Below, in pieces: positions 17,058-25,939 of a stretch of 64,000 bases of DNA. Origin of the DNA: Mycosarcoma maydis (lineage: Eukaryota; Basidiomycota; Ustilaginomycetes; Ustilaginales); NCBI RefSeq assembly GCF_000328475.2, contig NC_026479.1, forward strand, positions 1,178,001 through 1,242,000, given 5' to 3'. The number at the start of each line of letters is the position of its first letter. The first letter of the stretch is position 1. The translations under genes were made by a program, and so were the position numbers. Below the pieces are notes generated by a model. That model ran no database searches and was not told the origin of the DNA. It worked only from the letters and a program-made list of their open reading frames with translations.

Positions 17058-19274
17058 TCAAATGAGAGCATACGATTCGTCCAGTACGGCCGGACGGATG
17101 TTGAGTCGTGCGACTGCTTTGCGCAGCATCTCTCGCGTTAGCAGAAGTGTCAAGTTGCTCGTATTGTTGCCATTGGATTGGGTCGGTTGATCCACAACGG
17201 CGGCTGCTTCACCGCTGTGTTGCACTACAACCTGATCCGTCGTGTGCAAGTACGGCGTCCTGGCCGGATCAACAAGCCCAGACTCGTGCAAGGCGAGCAC
17301 AATGTCATCCGCACGTAGATGCGTGAGTCTCGACAAGTTTTCCACAGAGACTACCATGGTACAAGCCGCATCGTCATCCATCTTTGACAGATCCAATGCT
17401 GGATGGATAGGCATCTCGTGGCTCTCATGTGCGGCTGAGCCATCGGTTGCAACTCTCGAGGACCGACGGCCCGCTGCATTTTCAGCGTCCACGAGAGCTG
17501 CAGTAACAGCACCGTTCTGACTGCGATGCGACGATCGAGTCGGTGCACTTCCTGCCCACCCTTTGAGTCTTTGCTTTCGCTTGTGCAGTCCAGCCGCAGA
17601 GTTTGCTGAATTGTCTGAGGCATCGGCTTCTGCTACCAGCTGTTGCAATTCTGCGCATGCAGCCTGGTGCGAGATCGATTCAATCGTTACTCCTAGCAGC
17701 TTGCATCGTTGTGTGAGGATATACCATCGTCGCAGAGCATCTTGCATCTTGTCTCGCTTGTGCTGATCGGCGCTCGCACGGTCTAGCGGCTTGGTAGGAG
17801 AAGAAGCCCTCCGCTGTCTCCCTTCACCGCTGTTGCCAGTCCGAACTTGGAATGGACCATCAAAGCACCCAATAAGGGCTCTGAGCAGCACCGCCGTCCA
17901 AAACGACAGATATCCCTTCAAGCCTAGATCGGATAAAGGTCTTTCTGGCGTACCCAACATCCCCTGACCCGCCGAAAGGTAGTACGAAAATTCGATCATC
18001 AACGTCCCGAAGCTCTTCCTCTGAAACGGAGGGAAAGTGACGATGCAAGCCAAGTTGTAATCATCATACGAAACTTTTTCTTTGGAAAAGAATCCAAGCG
18101 GATGATCAAACGTAGCATTGGCGGCATCTGTCAGAATGTAAAAGACGAAAGATTCGACGTCGAAATAGATGGTCTTGTGATCAATAAAGAGTTTACCGAA
18201 GAGCGATAGATTTTGGCAATAGAGCTTCTGGGCTGCGCCATCGACTTCCCAGATGATGTGTGCACCGCGTTGATAAACTTTTCGACCAGGAGGATGGGTG
18301 TTGCTGCAGAACTTGCGATGTGCAGCAAAGCCGCTGTAAGTCTTGATGTATTTGAAGCACCCGTCGCAGATCCAAAGCATTTTGGTGGGGATTAAATGAT
18401 CTTTCTTGCCTCGAATCGTGCCGCTGCTGACGGAGGGTGAGGCGGGTGACTGTCGACCACTTGATGTAACAGTGTCAATTGTGGTGGAAGCTGCTAGAGA
18501 TTTGATGGCGGGTGCGTCGCGAGCTGACGTGGCTAACGCACCTCCCAGCCCACTCGTGCTATCCCCGCGTACTGCACGTTTAGAAGCACTCGCTCCGGCA
18601 CGCAGAGTTGAGGGCGATTGGTTTCGCCTGTTGTTTGACAGAGCCGCGGACGCCGAATGAGCCGTTGAGTTTTCCGGACCATCGTCATCGTGATCAAGTG
18701 GGTAGGGACTGTAATACCAAGTCTTGATATCGTAGCTGCCATACAAGACACGATCGATGTTTCGCAGCGCTGGAGTGTCGGAAGGCGAAGACGCGGTGGT
18801 CTTGTGCCTACCACGATGATTCGAGGATCGATCGGCAGGCGCTGGAGAAGCCTGTCGGCTGACGGATGGAGTGCGACTTGCATCGCTGCCTTGGTTTATG
18901 AGATCGTGCTCCGCTTTCCTCTTTCCCTTTTCGAGGGAATGTGGGATTGCATTGCCATTGACGCCTTTGGTAGGAGCCGAAGTGAGCTTGACGTCCAAGC
19001 TGGATAGCTTTGATAAAGGCCGAATGGACGAGCAGTCTACCCATCCGTCCATACGTTTGTCCTGATCATGTCGATGAATGTAGTATTGAACGTTATCGGT
19101 ATCGGCGCCAGCGGATGGAGGGGTGGATGAGCTGCCCGATCGGCGTGAGAGGACAGTGGCCGGGTACGATTCACCTGTTTTGCTGTCGTAGACTTGACAG
19201 GCAGATCCTATGGCCAAGAGTGTCGACTGCGCTTCATCTCGCTGGTTGGTGGCGGACAGTGTCGCCGAAGCCAT
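17058..19274 (-). CDS. MYST-family histone acetyltransferase with unusual insertions
   Basis: The 738-residue product has a chromobarrel (Tudor-knot) domain at about 20-90 (VQYYIHRHDQDKRMDGWVD) and a MYST catalytic domain. The C2HC finger is C303, C306, H319, C323. Catalytic Cys410 (NLACIVTFPP) and the glutamate of GTPERPLSDLG (Glu444) are present. The acetyl-CoA loop reads FQRKSFGT where Esa1-type enzymes have YQRKGYGK, so the first glycine is replaced by serine. The opening segment RVLYGSYDIKTWYYSPYP (175-192) is normally about ten residues from the finger; here roughly 105 Ser-rich residues intervene. A second low-complexity insertion (about 480-630) precedes the closing helix LSRLTHLRADDIVLALHESGLV. 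It is probably a divergent paralogue of the essential Esa1 type rather than Esa1 itself. Histone target unknown. Confidence 0.85.
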   Translation of the reverse strand: MASATLSATNQRDEAQSTLLAIGSACQVYDSKTGESYPATVLSRRSGSSSTPPSAGADTDNVQYYIHRHDQDKRMDGWVDCSSIRPLSKLSSLDVKLTSAPTKGVNGNAIPHSLEKGKRKAEHDLINQGSDASRTPSVSRQASPAPADRSSNHRGRHKTTASSPSDTPALRNIDRVLYGSYDIKTWYYSPYPLDHDDDGPENSTAHSASAALSNNRRNQSPSTLRAGASASKRAVRGDSTSGLGGALATSARDAPAIKSLAASTTIDTVTSSGRQSPASPSVSSGTIRGKKDHLIPTKMLWICDGCFKYIKTYSGFAAHRKFCSNTHPPGRKVYQRGAHIIWEVDGAAQKLYCQNLSLFGKLFIDHKTIYFDVESFVFYILTDAANATFDHPLGFFSKEKVSYDDYNLACIVTFPPFQRKSFGTLMIEFSYYLSAGQGMLGTPERPLSDLGLKGYLSFWTAVLLRALIGCFDGPFQVRTGNSGEGRQRRASSPTKPLDRASADQHKRDKMQDALRRWYILTQRCKLLGVTIESISHQAACAELQQLVAEADASDNSANSAAGLHKRKQRLKGWAGSAPTRSSHRSQNGAVTAALVDAENAAGRRSSRVATDGSAAHESHEMPIHPALDLSKMDDDAACTMVVSVENLSRLTHLRADDIVLALHESGLVDPARTPYLHTTDQVVVQHSGEAAAVVDQPTQSNGNNTSNLTLLLTREMLRKAVARLNIRPAVLDESYALI

Positions 19275-19636
19275 TTTTGGTAAGAGGGTTGCGCTGTGGC
19301 TGCGTGAGAGCCGACCGGCTGATCAGCAGGGAGTGTGCCTCTTCAATTGGTTGAGCCTGATCTGAGCTGAAGATGCATTGTGGATCGTCGCTCTTCTGTC
19401 ACTGTTCGGGTGCGTGATGGAAGAGTCTGATCAAAGTCGAGCTGCCGGTTTGACCGGAACAGAGGTCTGAGCTCTCTGCGTTGACTCTTCGCCCAAATGT
19501 GACAAAATCCGTGTCGGAAAAGGTTCGTTTGATTCGGGAATGCTGCTGTTAGCGATACTGTGCTTTAATGAGCACATACGAGCTCGATTGATGTCAATTG
19601 ATGGCAGGAATCAAAGGAACAGTCGCTGGAATGCTG

Positions 19637-19670
19637 AATGCTCGTATGCTCGTATGCTCGTATGCTCGTT
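19637..19670. repeat. ATGCTCGT tandem repeat
   Basis: The 8-bp unit ATGCTCGT is repeated about four times with near-perfect identity. Confidence 0.75.
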
Positions 19671-20011
19671 TGTAGTTGCAGTCAGCCTCCACGCGCTGCA
19701 ACGTCTGCTGCAACCAAACACGAAATCGCGACGGCCATCAAACCTTCTCACGTCTTATTAAAAAAAAAAAAAAAGAAAAAGAAGGTCGTGAGTGACAAAC
19801 AAGCCAAGCCACGGAGCAACGCATGACGGAGCATCGAGTGTTAGACAGCTCGTGAGTCGCGTTGATATTTGTGATTTGTGGTTCGTGATTGACGATTTTT
19901 GCATCCTTCACGTTGACCTTCTCTGCGCGTTTCTTCTCCCATTCATGATTGCGATTCATACGCCGCTCCATCCCGGTAGGACGGCAAGATAGGATACGAA
20001 TGCGATGGTAT

Positions 20012-20063
20012 TAATGCGAAACGTGAGACAGATGAGGTAATGCGAAACGTGAGACAGATGAGG
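20012..20063. repeat. 26-bp tandem duplication
   Basis: Two identical head-to-tail copies begin TAATGCGAAACGTGAG and end GATGAGG (20012-20037 and 20038-20063). This is a direct reading of the bases. Confidence 0.9.
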
Positions 20064-20192
20064 CAGTGTTAATGCAAATGAACAAAGATGATGAGGTGCG
20101 ATTGAACCACGACATGAGAGTGCGAAATGGATGAGGAGGACACACTGAAAAACTAGCTCACAAAGCAGTGACACATTCAAGATTGCCAGAGC

Positions 20193-21929
20193 TTATGGAT
20201 AGTCTTTGGCAGTTCGTCGGATGGCAAGGAGAGCGCCCGAATGATGACACTCGATCTCGGCATCAAAGTCGATACCGATCGAGTCGCATATCTTTTGCAA
20301 CTCTACCGCGGCAAAGTCTCGATCCTGAAGGCTCAACTTGCGCTGTTCAGGATGGTCCTGCATGAACTTGAGGTAGCCCGACGTGGATCGCAACCAATCT
20401 GCCATTTTTCGTGGTGTGGTCAACGTGATGACCAGATCTCCATGCGAGTTGTCGCACTTGGCAGCTCGACGAACGCTGGGACGGAGCCACTCAGGTAGGT
20501 TGTTGATCATGCATGTGAACTGTTCAGGATCATCGACTTTGGACAACTGCGAAGAAGTCGCTTGCTCGCCCAAAACGGTACAGTCGTCAATCGGGATCCA
20601 GCAGTACGAATCGCGATCCCACAGTGCCTCGAGTTCGGGATTGTGATGCCAGGGCATGGGAAGCTTGCGATACAGACCACCGCTGCGTAATTCTCGGACG
20701 ACCTTGGTAGTGCCATAGAACTCATTGATCTCGGGATAATTCAGAGGGAAATCTAGCAGCCAGTCTCGGAGTGGACGGAGCTGATCCCCCTTTTCACCCG
20801 TGTAGGGACCGATGACCGGTCGACCGCCCGTGACGACCAGCGTCCCTCCTGGCTTGAGCACCGACGCCCATTTGGTCCAGTTGGCCTCGGGTGTCTCCCA
20901 GTCCATCCAATGAATGCAAGCTGCCATCATGATCAGGTCCACCTTTTCTCCCAGAGGCAGTACGGGATCCTCGCCACGAGCCTGCAAATACTCGATCCGA
21001 GTCGGATCTTGAACGCGAGGCAGGTGCACCTCGGCTAACTCTTGAGCCGACATGTGCTTGACCGTATTGGCCAGCTTGAGCATGTTTGGTGAAGGATCCT
21101 GGCCGTACACTCTGGCGAAGCGTGTGGCGAGGTGAACTGACATTTGGCCTGGTCCACAGCCGATCTCTAAAGCCGATTGCCAGCGATCCACGCCTTTGGA
21201 TTTGCCATCGCCCTGTTGGTGATAGTCGAATGCAGTTTCAGTCATCGTGGGCGGATAAGGTGTTCGCGCTCGTAGATACTGCATCGCGTTGTAAGAATCG
21301 TGGCTCCAAGCCGAACCCAATTCGTGCGGCGCCATCTCCAATGCGATCTCGAGCTCGAGCTCAAAGTCCGGATGCAGGGGGAAGAGCAGCGACGAAGTTG
21401 AAGATGCTACCGAGCCTGTGAGCGAAAGCGACCAAAGCTCAGAAGCTTGCGAAGTCGATGGTGTAGGAGAGTAACTCTTTTGTGAAGCAAATCTAGTAGA
21501 TGAACTGCCGCTGGTGATACCAAAGTCCGAGCCGGTGCCAGGTTCAAATAGTGGCGGAGCGCTTTTGTGCCTCACGGAGTGGTTTGAGCCAAGGTGATGG
21601 AACAGTCGGCGAAAGTTTGAAGAGAATGAACGTCCTCGGCTCCACAGTAGTTGAGCCCGAGTCTCGTCACCGTGCGGTCGCAGCGGTCGCAGTGGGGTAT
21701 AAGGTCTTGAGGAGAGCAAAGTGTCTTTTCCCGAAACAACCTTCCTGTTTACATTTGGTTGTTGTTGTTGCTGTTGATGTTCCTGCTGCTGTTGCAGAGA
21801 TGACGACGGCGGCACGAGCGGATGTTCCATTCGCGAGCGCTGTGCAAGCAGATGTGATGGTGGTGGGACTGAATCGATTCGTCGTCGGCTGACTAGACCA
21901 TGTGTGGGAGCAGCATGAATGCTTTTCAT
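20193..21929 (-). CDS. SAM-dependent methyltransferase, Crg1/trans-aconitate methyltransferase-like
   Basis: The 578-residue product has a class I methyltransferase domain in its C-terminal two thirds. Motif I is SALEIGCGPGQMSVHLA, followed by the acidic ribose-binding segment VYGQDPSPNMLKLA, the VDLIMMAACIHWMDWE post-motif and LKPGGTLVVTGG. This arrangement is typical of fungal proteins related to Crg1 and Tmt1, which methylate small carboxylates. The first 180 residues are Gln/Ser-rich, low-complexity and probably disordered (a QQQQEHQQQQQQ run). The Met at 21929 (MKSIHAAPTHG) is preferred; the frame upstream has no other credible start. The substrate is unknown. Confidence 0.75.
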   Translation of the reverse strand: MKSIHAAPTHGLVSRRRIDSVPPPSHLLAQRSRMEHPLVPPSSSLQQQQEHQQQQQQPNVNRKVVSGKDTLLSSRPYTPLRPLRPHGDETRAQLLWSRGRSFSSNFRRLFHHLGSNHSVRHKSAPPLFEPGTGSDFGITSGSSSTRFASQKSYSPTPSTSQASELWSLSLTGSVASSTSSLLFPLHPDFELELEIALEMAPHELGSAWSHDSYNAMQYLRARTPYPPTMTETAFDYHQQGDGKSKGVDRWQSALEIGCGPGQMSVHLATRFARVYGQDPSPNMLKLANTVKHMSAQELAEVHLPRVQDPTRIEYLQARGEDPVLPLGEKVDLIMMAACIHWMDWETPEANWTKWASVLKPGGTLVVTGGRPVIGPYTGEKGDQLRPLRDWLLDFPLNYPEINEFYGTTKVVRELRSGGLYRKLPMPWHHNPELEALWDRDSYCWIPIDDCTVLGEQATSSQLSKVDDPEQFTCMINNLPEWLRPSVRRAAKCDNSHGDLVITLTTPRKMADWLRSTSGYLKFMQDHPEQRKLSLQDRDFAAVELQKICDSIGIDFDAEIECHHSGALLAIRRTAKDYP

Positions 21930-22850
21930 GTCTCTGAACTCACGCGACTTGTGACTGCACACCGCAGACCTTGCCTCGCCCTAATACGCAAAATCCTTCT
22001 GAGCCGGACCCTCTGCTTTTCCAGTTCACCCCGCTCAATCGTGAATTCGTGATTCGTGATTCTTTCCGCCGGCGAGATAAAACACGAAAGTGCGCGATAT
22101 CCGGTAGCGCGCCGCGGCTTTTAAACGTATGTGCCCGGCGATGATTCGGTGGACAATCACGAACGTCGAGCGGTGAGTGCGTCGATGCTGCAGAGCGAGA
22201 TTTGTGATTCGTGATTGATTCTGGTATTACCATTCATGACTGTTGGTCTAGCATGGCGTCTCTATATATCTTCTCCGCCATGGCTTGTCTCCTATTTTAC
22301 GCTGCGCTGCCGCCTTCTACTACCTGTATGATTCCCTGTCGAAGCCAGACAAGCTTCTTGGCTTGACAAAACTTGTCTATTCCTCTCAAGGCCCGAGCTC
22401 AACCTGCGTGTTCGACTGGACGCTGTGTCGCCGTAAACATGCATTCGTGATTGTGCACGACGCTCAACCCAAGCTCCGTCTCCGCCTCCGCCTAGCCTGG
22501 TCCGTCTTCGGTTGACAAAACGCCCACCTTCAGCCCCTTTCAAGATCTGTGAACTGACGCTGCGTGTGAAAACTCAGCTCTCTTTCTCTCGCTCGCTCGC
22601 TCGTTGGCTTGCAGTGTAAAAGCAATTTTGTGCACCCAAACCTGCAGCACAGACCCAGGATCGCCTCAGGAAGCAAATTCTCTTATTTATACTGGCGCCC
22701 CTACTTGTGGGTCTGTTGGTTAACATGCGCGAAATGTACCAGTTCTGTGTCCTGTTGTACCCTGGCGGTCAACTCTCCTATCAACAACTTCTACAAGTTG
22801 TCACACTGTACATACTGCTGGTGGCATCCGTTAAACACGCCGAACGAAGC
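21930..22850. promoter_or_regulatory. Upstream region of the methyltransferase gene with TCGTGA motifs
   Basis: Three overlapping motif copies occur at 22037-22062 and another at 22207-22216; the first lies about 108 bp upstream of the methyltransferase ATG. A pyrimidine-rich stretch with CGCTCGCTCGCTCG lies at about 22588-22605. No gene is supported in the remainder. Confidence 0.4.
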
Positions 22851-23412
22851 TTAGATGTGAATGTCGCACCCTTGCTGGTAGCTAAAATTACACGTCGGAT
22901 TGAAGCTCCCACGTGCTCCATTGCAGCGGGTTGATTTCCAGAACGTGACACAGTTCCTTGAGTTACTGAAAACTCCGTTGGTGTAAAGTATAGTCCCACG
23001 ATGCTCGGCTGTCATGATAACAGGCTGAGCCTCCTTGGGTCTGTGAGCAATAGCAGCTATCCCCTTGTTCGCAGACACATAAGGAACACGAATCGCGTTC
23101 CATCAACAAGTTACGTCCTGTCAGCGCATTATGGTGCTCAGCCAGGTCGGCTCGCGAAACACGCGTGTCGATATATTTTTTGAAACTGACGTACTGCTCC
23201 ACCACTGAGCCGTATCCATCATACCCATCGGCCACCAGAGCACCTTGGGAAGCTAGCCTATCCCACGCAGGTGTTCCTTGAGGAGGCGTCGTAGGGCCCG
23301 CTGAGACCTTCCTCCATGCGATGGTAGCCCCTGTGGGGTTCGGTGCAGCAGAGCACAGCACCCCCGCGACGGCCATTGTAAAGACTAGGGGCCCCAAGAT
23401 CCGAAGTATCAT
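22851..23412 (-). pseudogene. Small Cys-rich secreted protein, candidate effector, apparently frameshifted
   Basis: From the ATG at 23412 a 149-codon frame ends at 22963. It starts with a signal peptide (MILRILGPLVFTMAVAGVLCSAA) and contains a cysteine cluster CSLCVCEQGDSCYCSQ. Another frame of the same strand stays open from about 23078 to 22851 and encodes a tail with four more cysteines (NCVTFWKSTRC, NPTCNFSYQQGC) ending DIHI. The Cys-rich tail makes more sense as the continuation of the first frame, implying a one-base indel (genomic or assembly) somewhere in 22985-23078; I see no plausible intron. If the first frame is intact, the protein is 149 residues. The family is not recognised. 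Its left-flank position beside a DNA transposon fits a fast-evolving secreted protein gene. Confidence 0.5.
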
Positions 23413-23607
23413 ATTCTAAAGTAGAAACGTGTGGAAGCTTTATCCAAAGCCTGCGGTAAGAGCCTGGGGTTGCTGTTTTTGTAAGCGGGTGTGGGAAGCA
23501 GTCATTGTGGGTAAATTCGAGCGCTGGGCGATGGCTAGTCCAGCGACGATGAGAAAGATAAATATATGGAGAAGAGATAAGAGTTAGGTAACGTATCAAG
23601 TTGTTTA

Positions 23608-23620
23608 AGAGGTTTTGGTC
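23608..23620 (+). repeat. Left terminal inverted repeat of the transposon
   Basis: AGAGGTTTTGGTC matches the complement of 25313-25325 without mismatch. Confidence 0.7.
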
Positions 23621-23670
23621 AGACACGATCCGACGAAAAGCCAAAGTCAAAATTTAGCTCACGGGCGAAA

Positions 23671-24054
23671 TTGGATTTTGAGGTTTTGGATCCAAAAAAA
23701 GTTAAAAATCGCTTTTTTTGTCAACGTCAATCTTGCTCCTTGACCATCACCATCAATTCAAACTTTCTTCAAGTGCAATTTCCAGCAGGCCATCAACAAC
23801 TGATCAGTGACACCCTTGTCAAAGGCATGAACAGACTGATTGATCTTCATACAGCTGCGCTTGTCCATGGGAGCCAACAGAACCATGGTACTTCTCAGTC
23901 ATCGGATCAAGAAGTGGCTGCAATCAGGAGTCAGGTCAGCCAGCTGCAAACGGAGGTGACTGGAATCAATCAGGAGGTCAGTGGTATTAGTTCAAAGATT
24001 GATATGGTCCTACGTATGCTCATGCAGAGTGAGAGTCGGGAACCCTTTCGGTAA
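23671..24054 (+). other. Open frame inside the transposon, coiled-coil, no ATG at its start
   Basis: A 127-codon open frame runs opposite to the transposase and overlaps its 3' end by 35 bp. The C-terminal half (VAAIRSQVSQLQTEVTGINQ...) has heptad-like spacing suggesting a coiled coil. The frame opens with TTG and the first ATG is about 52 codons in, so if it is a gene it probably needs an upstream exon. Harbinger elements often carry a second ORF, usually Myb-like; no Myb motif is visible here. Function unknown. Confidence 0.3.
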
Positions 24055-25092
24055 AGTACATGTCAAGCGATGGTGGATCAAGTCCAAAGTATCGTGATGT
24101 TGTATTCCCCTTCAAGCACGACAATGCATTGCGCAAGATGACAGCAATAAGATAGTCGTTTGCAATGTGGGTCAAGAGGAATTTCTGCTGCTGTCTGTTG
24201 CTCAGCCGAGGAAACAGAGCTACAACAGAGCCAATGGCCCACTCCACTGTGATGCGATACTTGCTCATGATGAGATTGAATAATGTTTCTTCCGAGCTTA
24301 TGTCGTCCCCTTTGTAAGGGATGATGAGGTGATGATCGAGATGATACCCTCTGTCCCCAAACAGATAAAGTTTCTTGCCGTCATTGGAAAATGAAGATGC
24401 TTGTAGCCAGTCTGCAATGCCCGACATTTTCCAGACTGAACTATCATCCTGGCTGCCGTCCCATGGTCCCTGGGCAAAGAGCAAGCCGTCTGGTGTGCTG
24501 ATGATCTGATACTTGAGAGCGTGAAAGTGTTTCCGGTCATTGTAGACTGCTTCCTGTCCTCTACTTGGCCGAGCAACTGGACGGAGAGTACCATCCACAA
24601 AGCCCCAAATCAGATCAACATTGCAGTGACTGCGTACCTGTTGAGCATATCTCTGGAGACGTTGCCTTGACAGCAGGTTTCCACAGGTGCGCACATCAAG
24701 AAGGTGGCCCCACTTCTGAAGCAGCAGTGCAGTGACTTGGGATCGGATCCTGCTGATACGTGATTTTGACCATCCAAATTGAGACCCTAAGTCTCGAAGC
24801 GACCTGCCCCGTAGGTAACCAAGTAGCATCAGCAATGCTGTCCGACTGTCCTCTGCATCTTGGATCTCCGTCCTGATGATTTCAGGAAGCTTGAGTGCGG
24901 CATGGATCTGATCAAACTCACTGCGCTCAAGCAGAAGTTTTCCTTGAAATGAAGGTCAGACATGTCTTCTAGATCTTCGTAACTGCAGTGCTCGATCTGT
25001 AGTTGATTATCGTCTCGCATGTCAAGTACATAGCTGACAGCAGCTGCAAGTGTAAGTATTGTGAGCAGGGAAAGGTCTCGCAATGACGACAT
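24020..25092 (-). pseudogene. DDE_Tnp_4 (Harbinger-type) transposase with one frameshift
   Basis: The main frame (24020 to about 24940) encodes the catalytic domain: a helix-turn-helix-like segment SLRDLGSQFGWSKSRISRIRSQV, first Asp in WGFVDGTLRPV, second Asp in LYLFGDRGYHLDHHLI, and the Glu in RITVEWAIGSVVALFPRL. The N-terminal part, beginning at the ATG at 25092 (MSSLRDLSLLTILTLAAAVS), lies in another frame of the same strand. The two meet at about 24932-24940, where one base appears to be missing: protein similarity runs on smoothly from HFKENF into LLERSEFDQIHAALKLPEI. A TGA just upstream in the main frame rules out simple read-through. It is most simply an inactivated or mis-sequenced transposase; a tiny intron seems unlikely. 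Confidence 0.75.
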
Positions 25093-25312
25093 GTCGGGAA
25101 GGTGCTGATGGTGTTGCAGAGGCAAGCGCTTCGTCTTGCTCTCTAAAGCCAATCTTTAGCTGCGTCATCTTCTCTGACACTACATTGGTGCACTGACGCT
25201 AAGTGCACGCGTAAATAGTTGGCTCACAAAAGCGGTATCTTGTGAGCGATAGTCAAAAAGCCAAAAATGTGTTTTCGAGAAATTTGGCTCACAAAAATGT
25301 CAAATATTGGCG

Positions 25313-25325
25313 GACCAAAACCTCT
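25313..25325 (-). repeat. Right terminal inverted repeat of the transposon
   Basis: GACCAAAACCTCT is the exact complement of the left repeat at 23608-23620. Confidence 0.7.
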
Positions 25326-25939
25326 CTAGGTAAATTCCCTTTGCTGCACAGAATCATCAGATCGCTATCCACGGCATTACGGTACAGAGTACAGTACAGT
25401 ACACTATACTGAGCTCATATCACTAGTGGATCTTGCCCCAGTACTCAGATAGGTGTTCGTACACACAGGCATATAAAACAGGAAGACATCTACCCAGTCG
25501 CACATATGTAAGCACAGAACAGGCCCCACTTTTGTAGATACCTAAACTTCTCCAGAATCTAGAACCGTTTCGCCTCGCACTTGTGACTGCTAAACTCGCA
25601 CTTATATGCGCGACTTGACGGTACCCACGACCGAATGAGTCACTCTGCGAAGCAGCCTCAGTCAAATCGAAACGGTGAGCATTCGTGATCGGTACACTTG
25701 CGTTTGGAAATGCGACGTTACCAGACGGGATTTGTTTTAAAAGAAGACAACGACAACGTATGCTATTCACGATTCCCTTTGTGTATCGACCAGCGACAGA
25801 CTTCATACCTAACTTTCAACGGAGCAGCACTAGTCCCACAGTGCCAGTGCGGGCCTTGGTGCTTTTTATTGGCTGCTACTAGTGTCCTGCACCCGCATCG
25901 CATCTCTAGGCCCACTTTCACTCTTGCTTCCATCTAACT
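25326..25939. other. Intergenic region between transposon and PR-1-like gene
   Basis: It contains a GTACAGTACAGTAC-type repeat (about 25383-25412), related to the array at 4551-4606. A 127-codon frame here shows no recognisable features and is not called. Confidence 0.45.

Larger units (their letters stand above)
19275..20192. other. Intergenic region with short tandem repeats
   Basis: No gene is seen between the MYST gene start and the methyltransferase 3' end. It contains ATGCTCGT repeats (about 19637-19670), an A-rich tract (about 19759-19784) and a 26-bp duplication (20012-20063). Confidence 0.5.
23608..25325. mobile_element. PIF/Harbinger-like DNA transposon
   Basis: The element is about 1.7 kb. 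Its ends carry a 13-bp terminal inverted repeat AGAGGTTTTGGTC (23608-23620) and its complement (25313-25325). Flanking trinucleotides are TTA on the left and CTA on the right, so the expected TWA target duplication is imperfect. Subterminal TTAGCTCAC/TTGGCTCAC words recur on both sides. It encodes a DDE_Tnp_4-type transposase on the minus strand. Boundaries rest on the inverted repeat and the transposase position. Confidence 0.65.
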
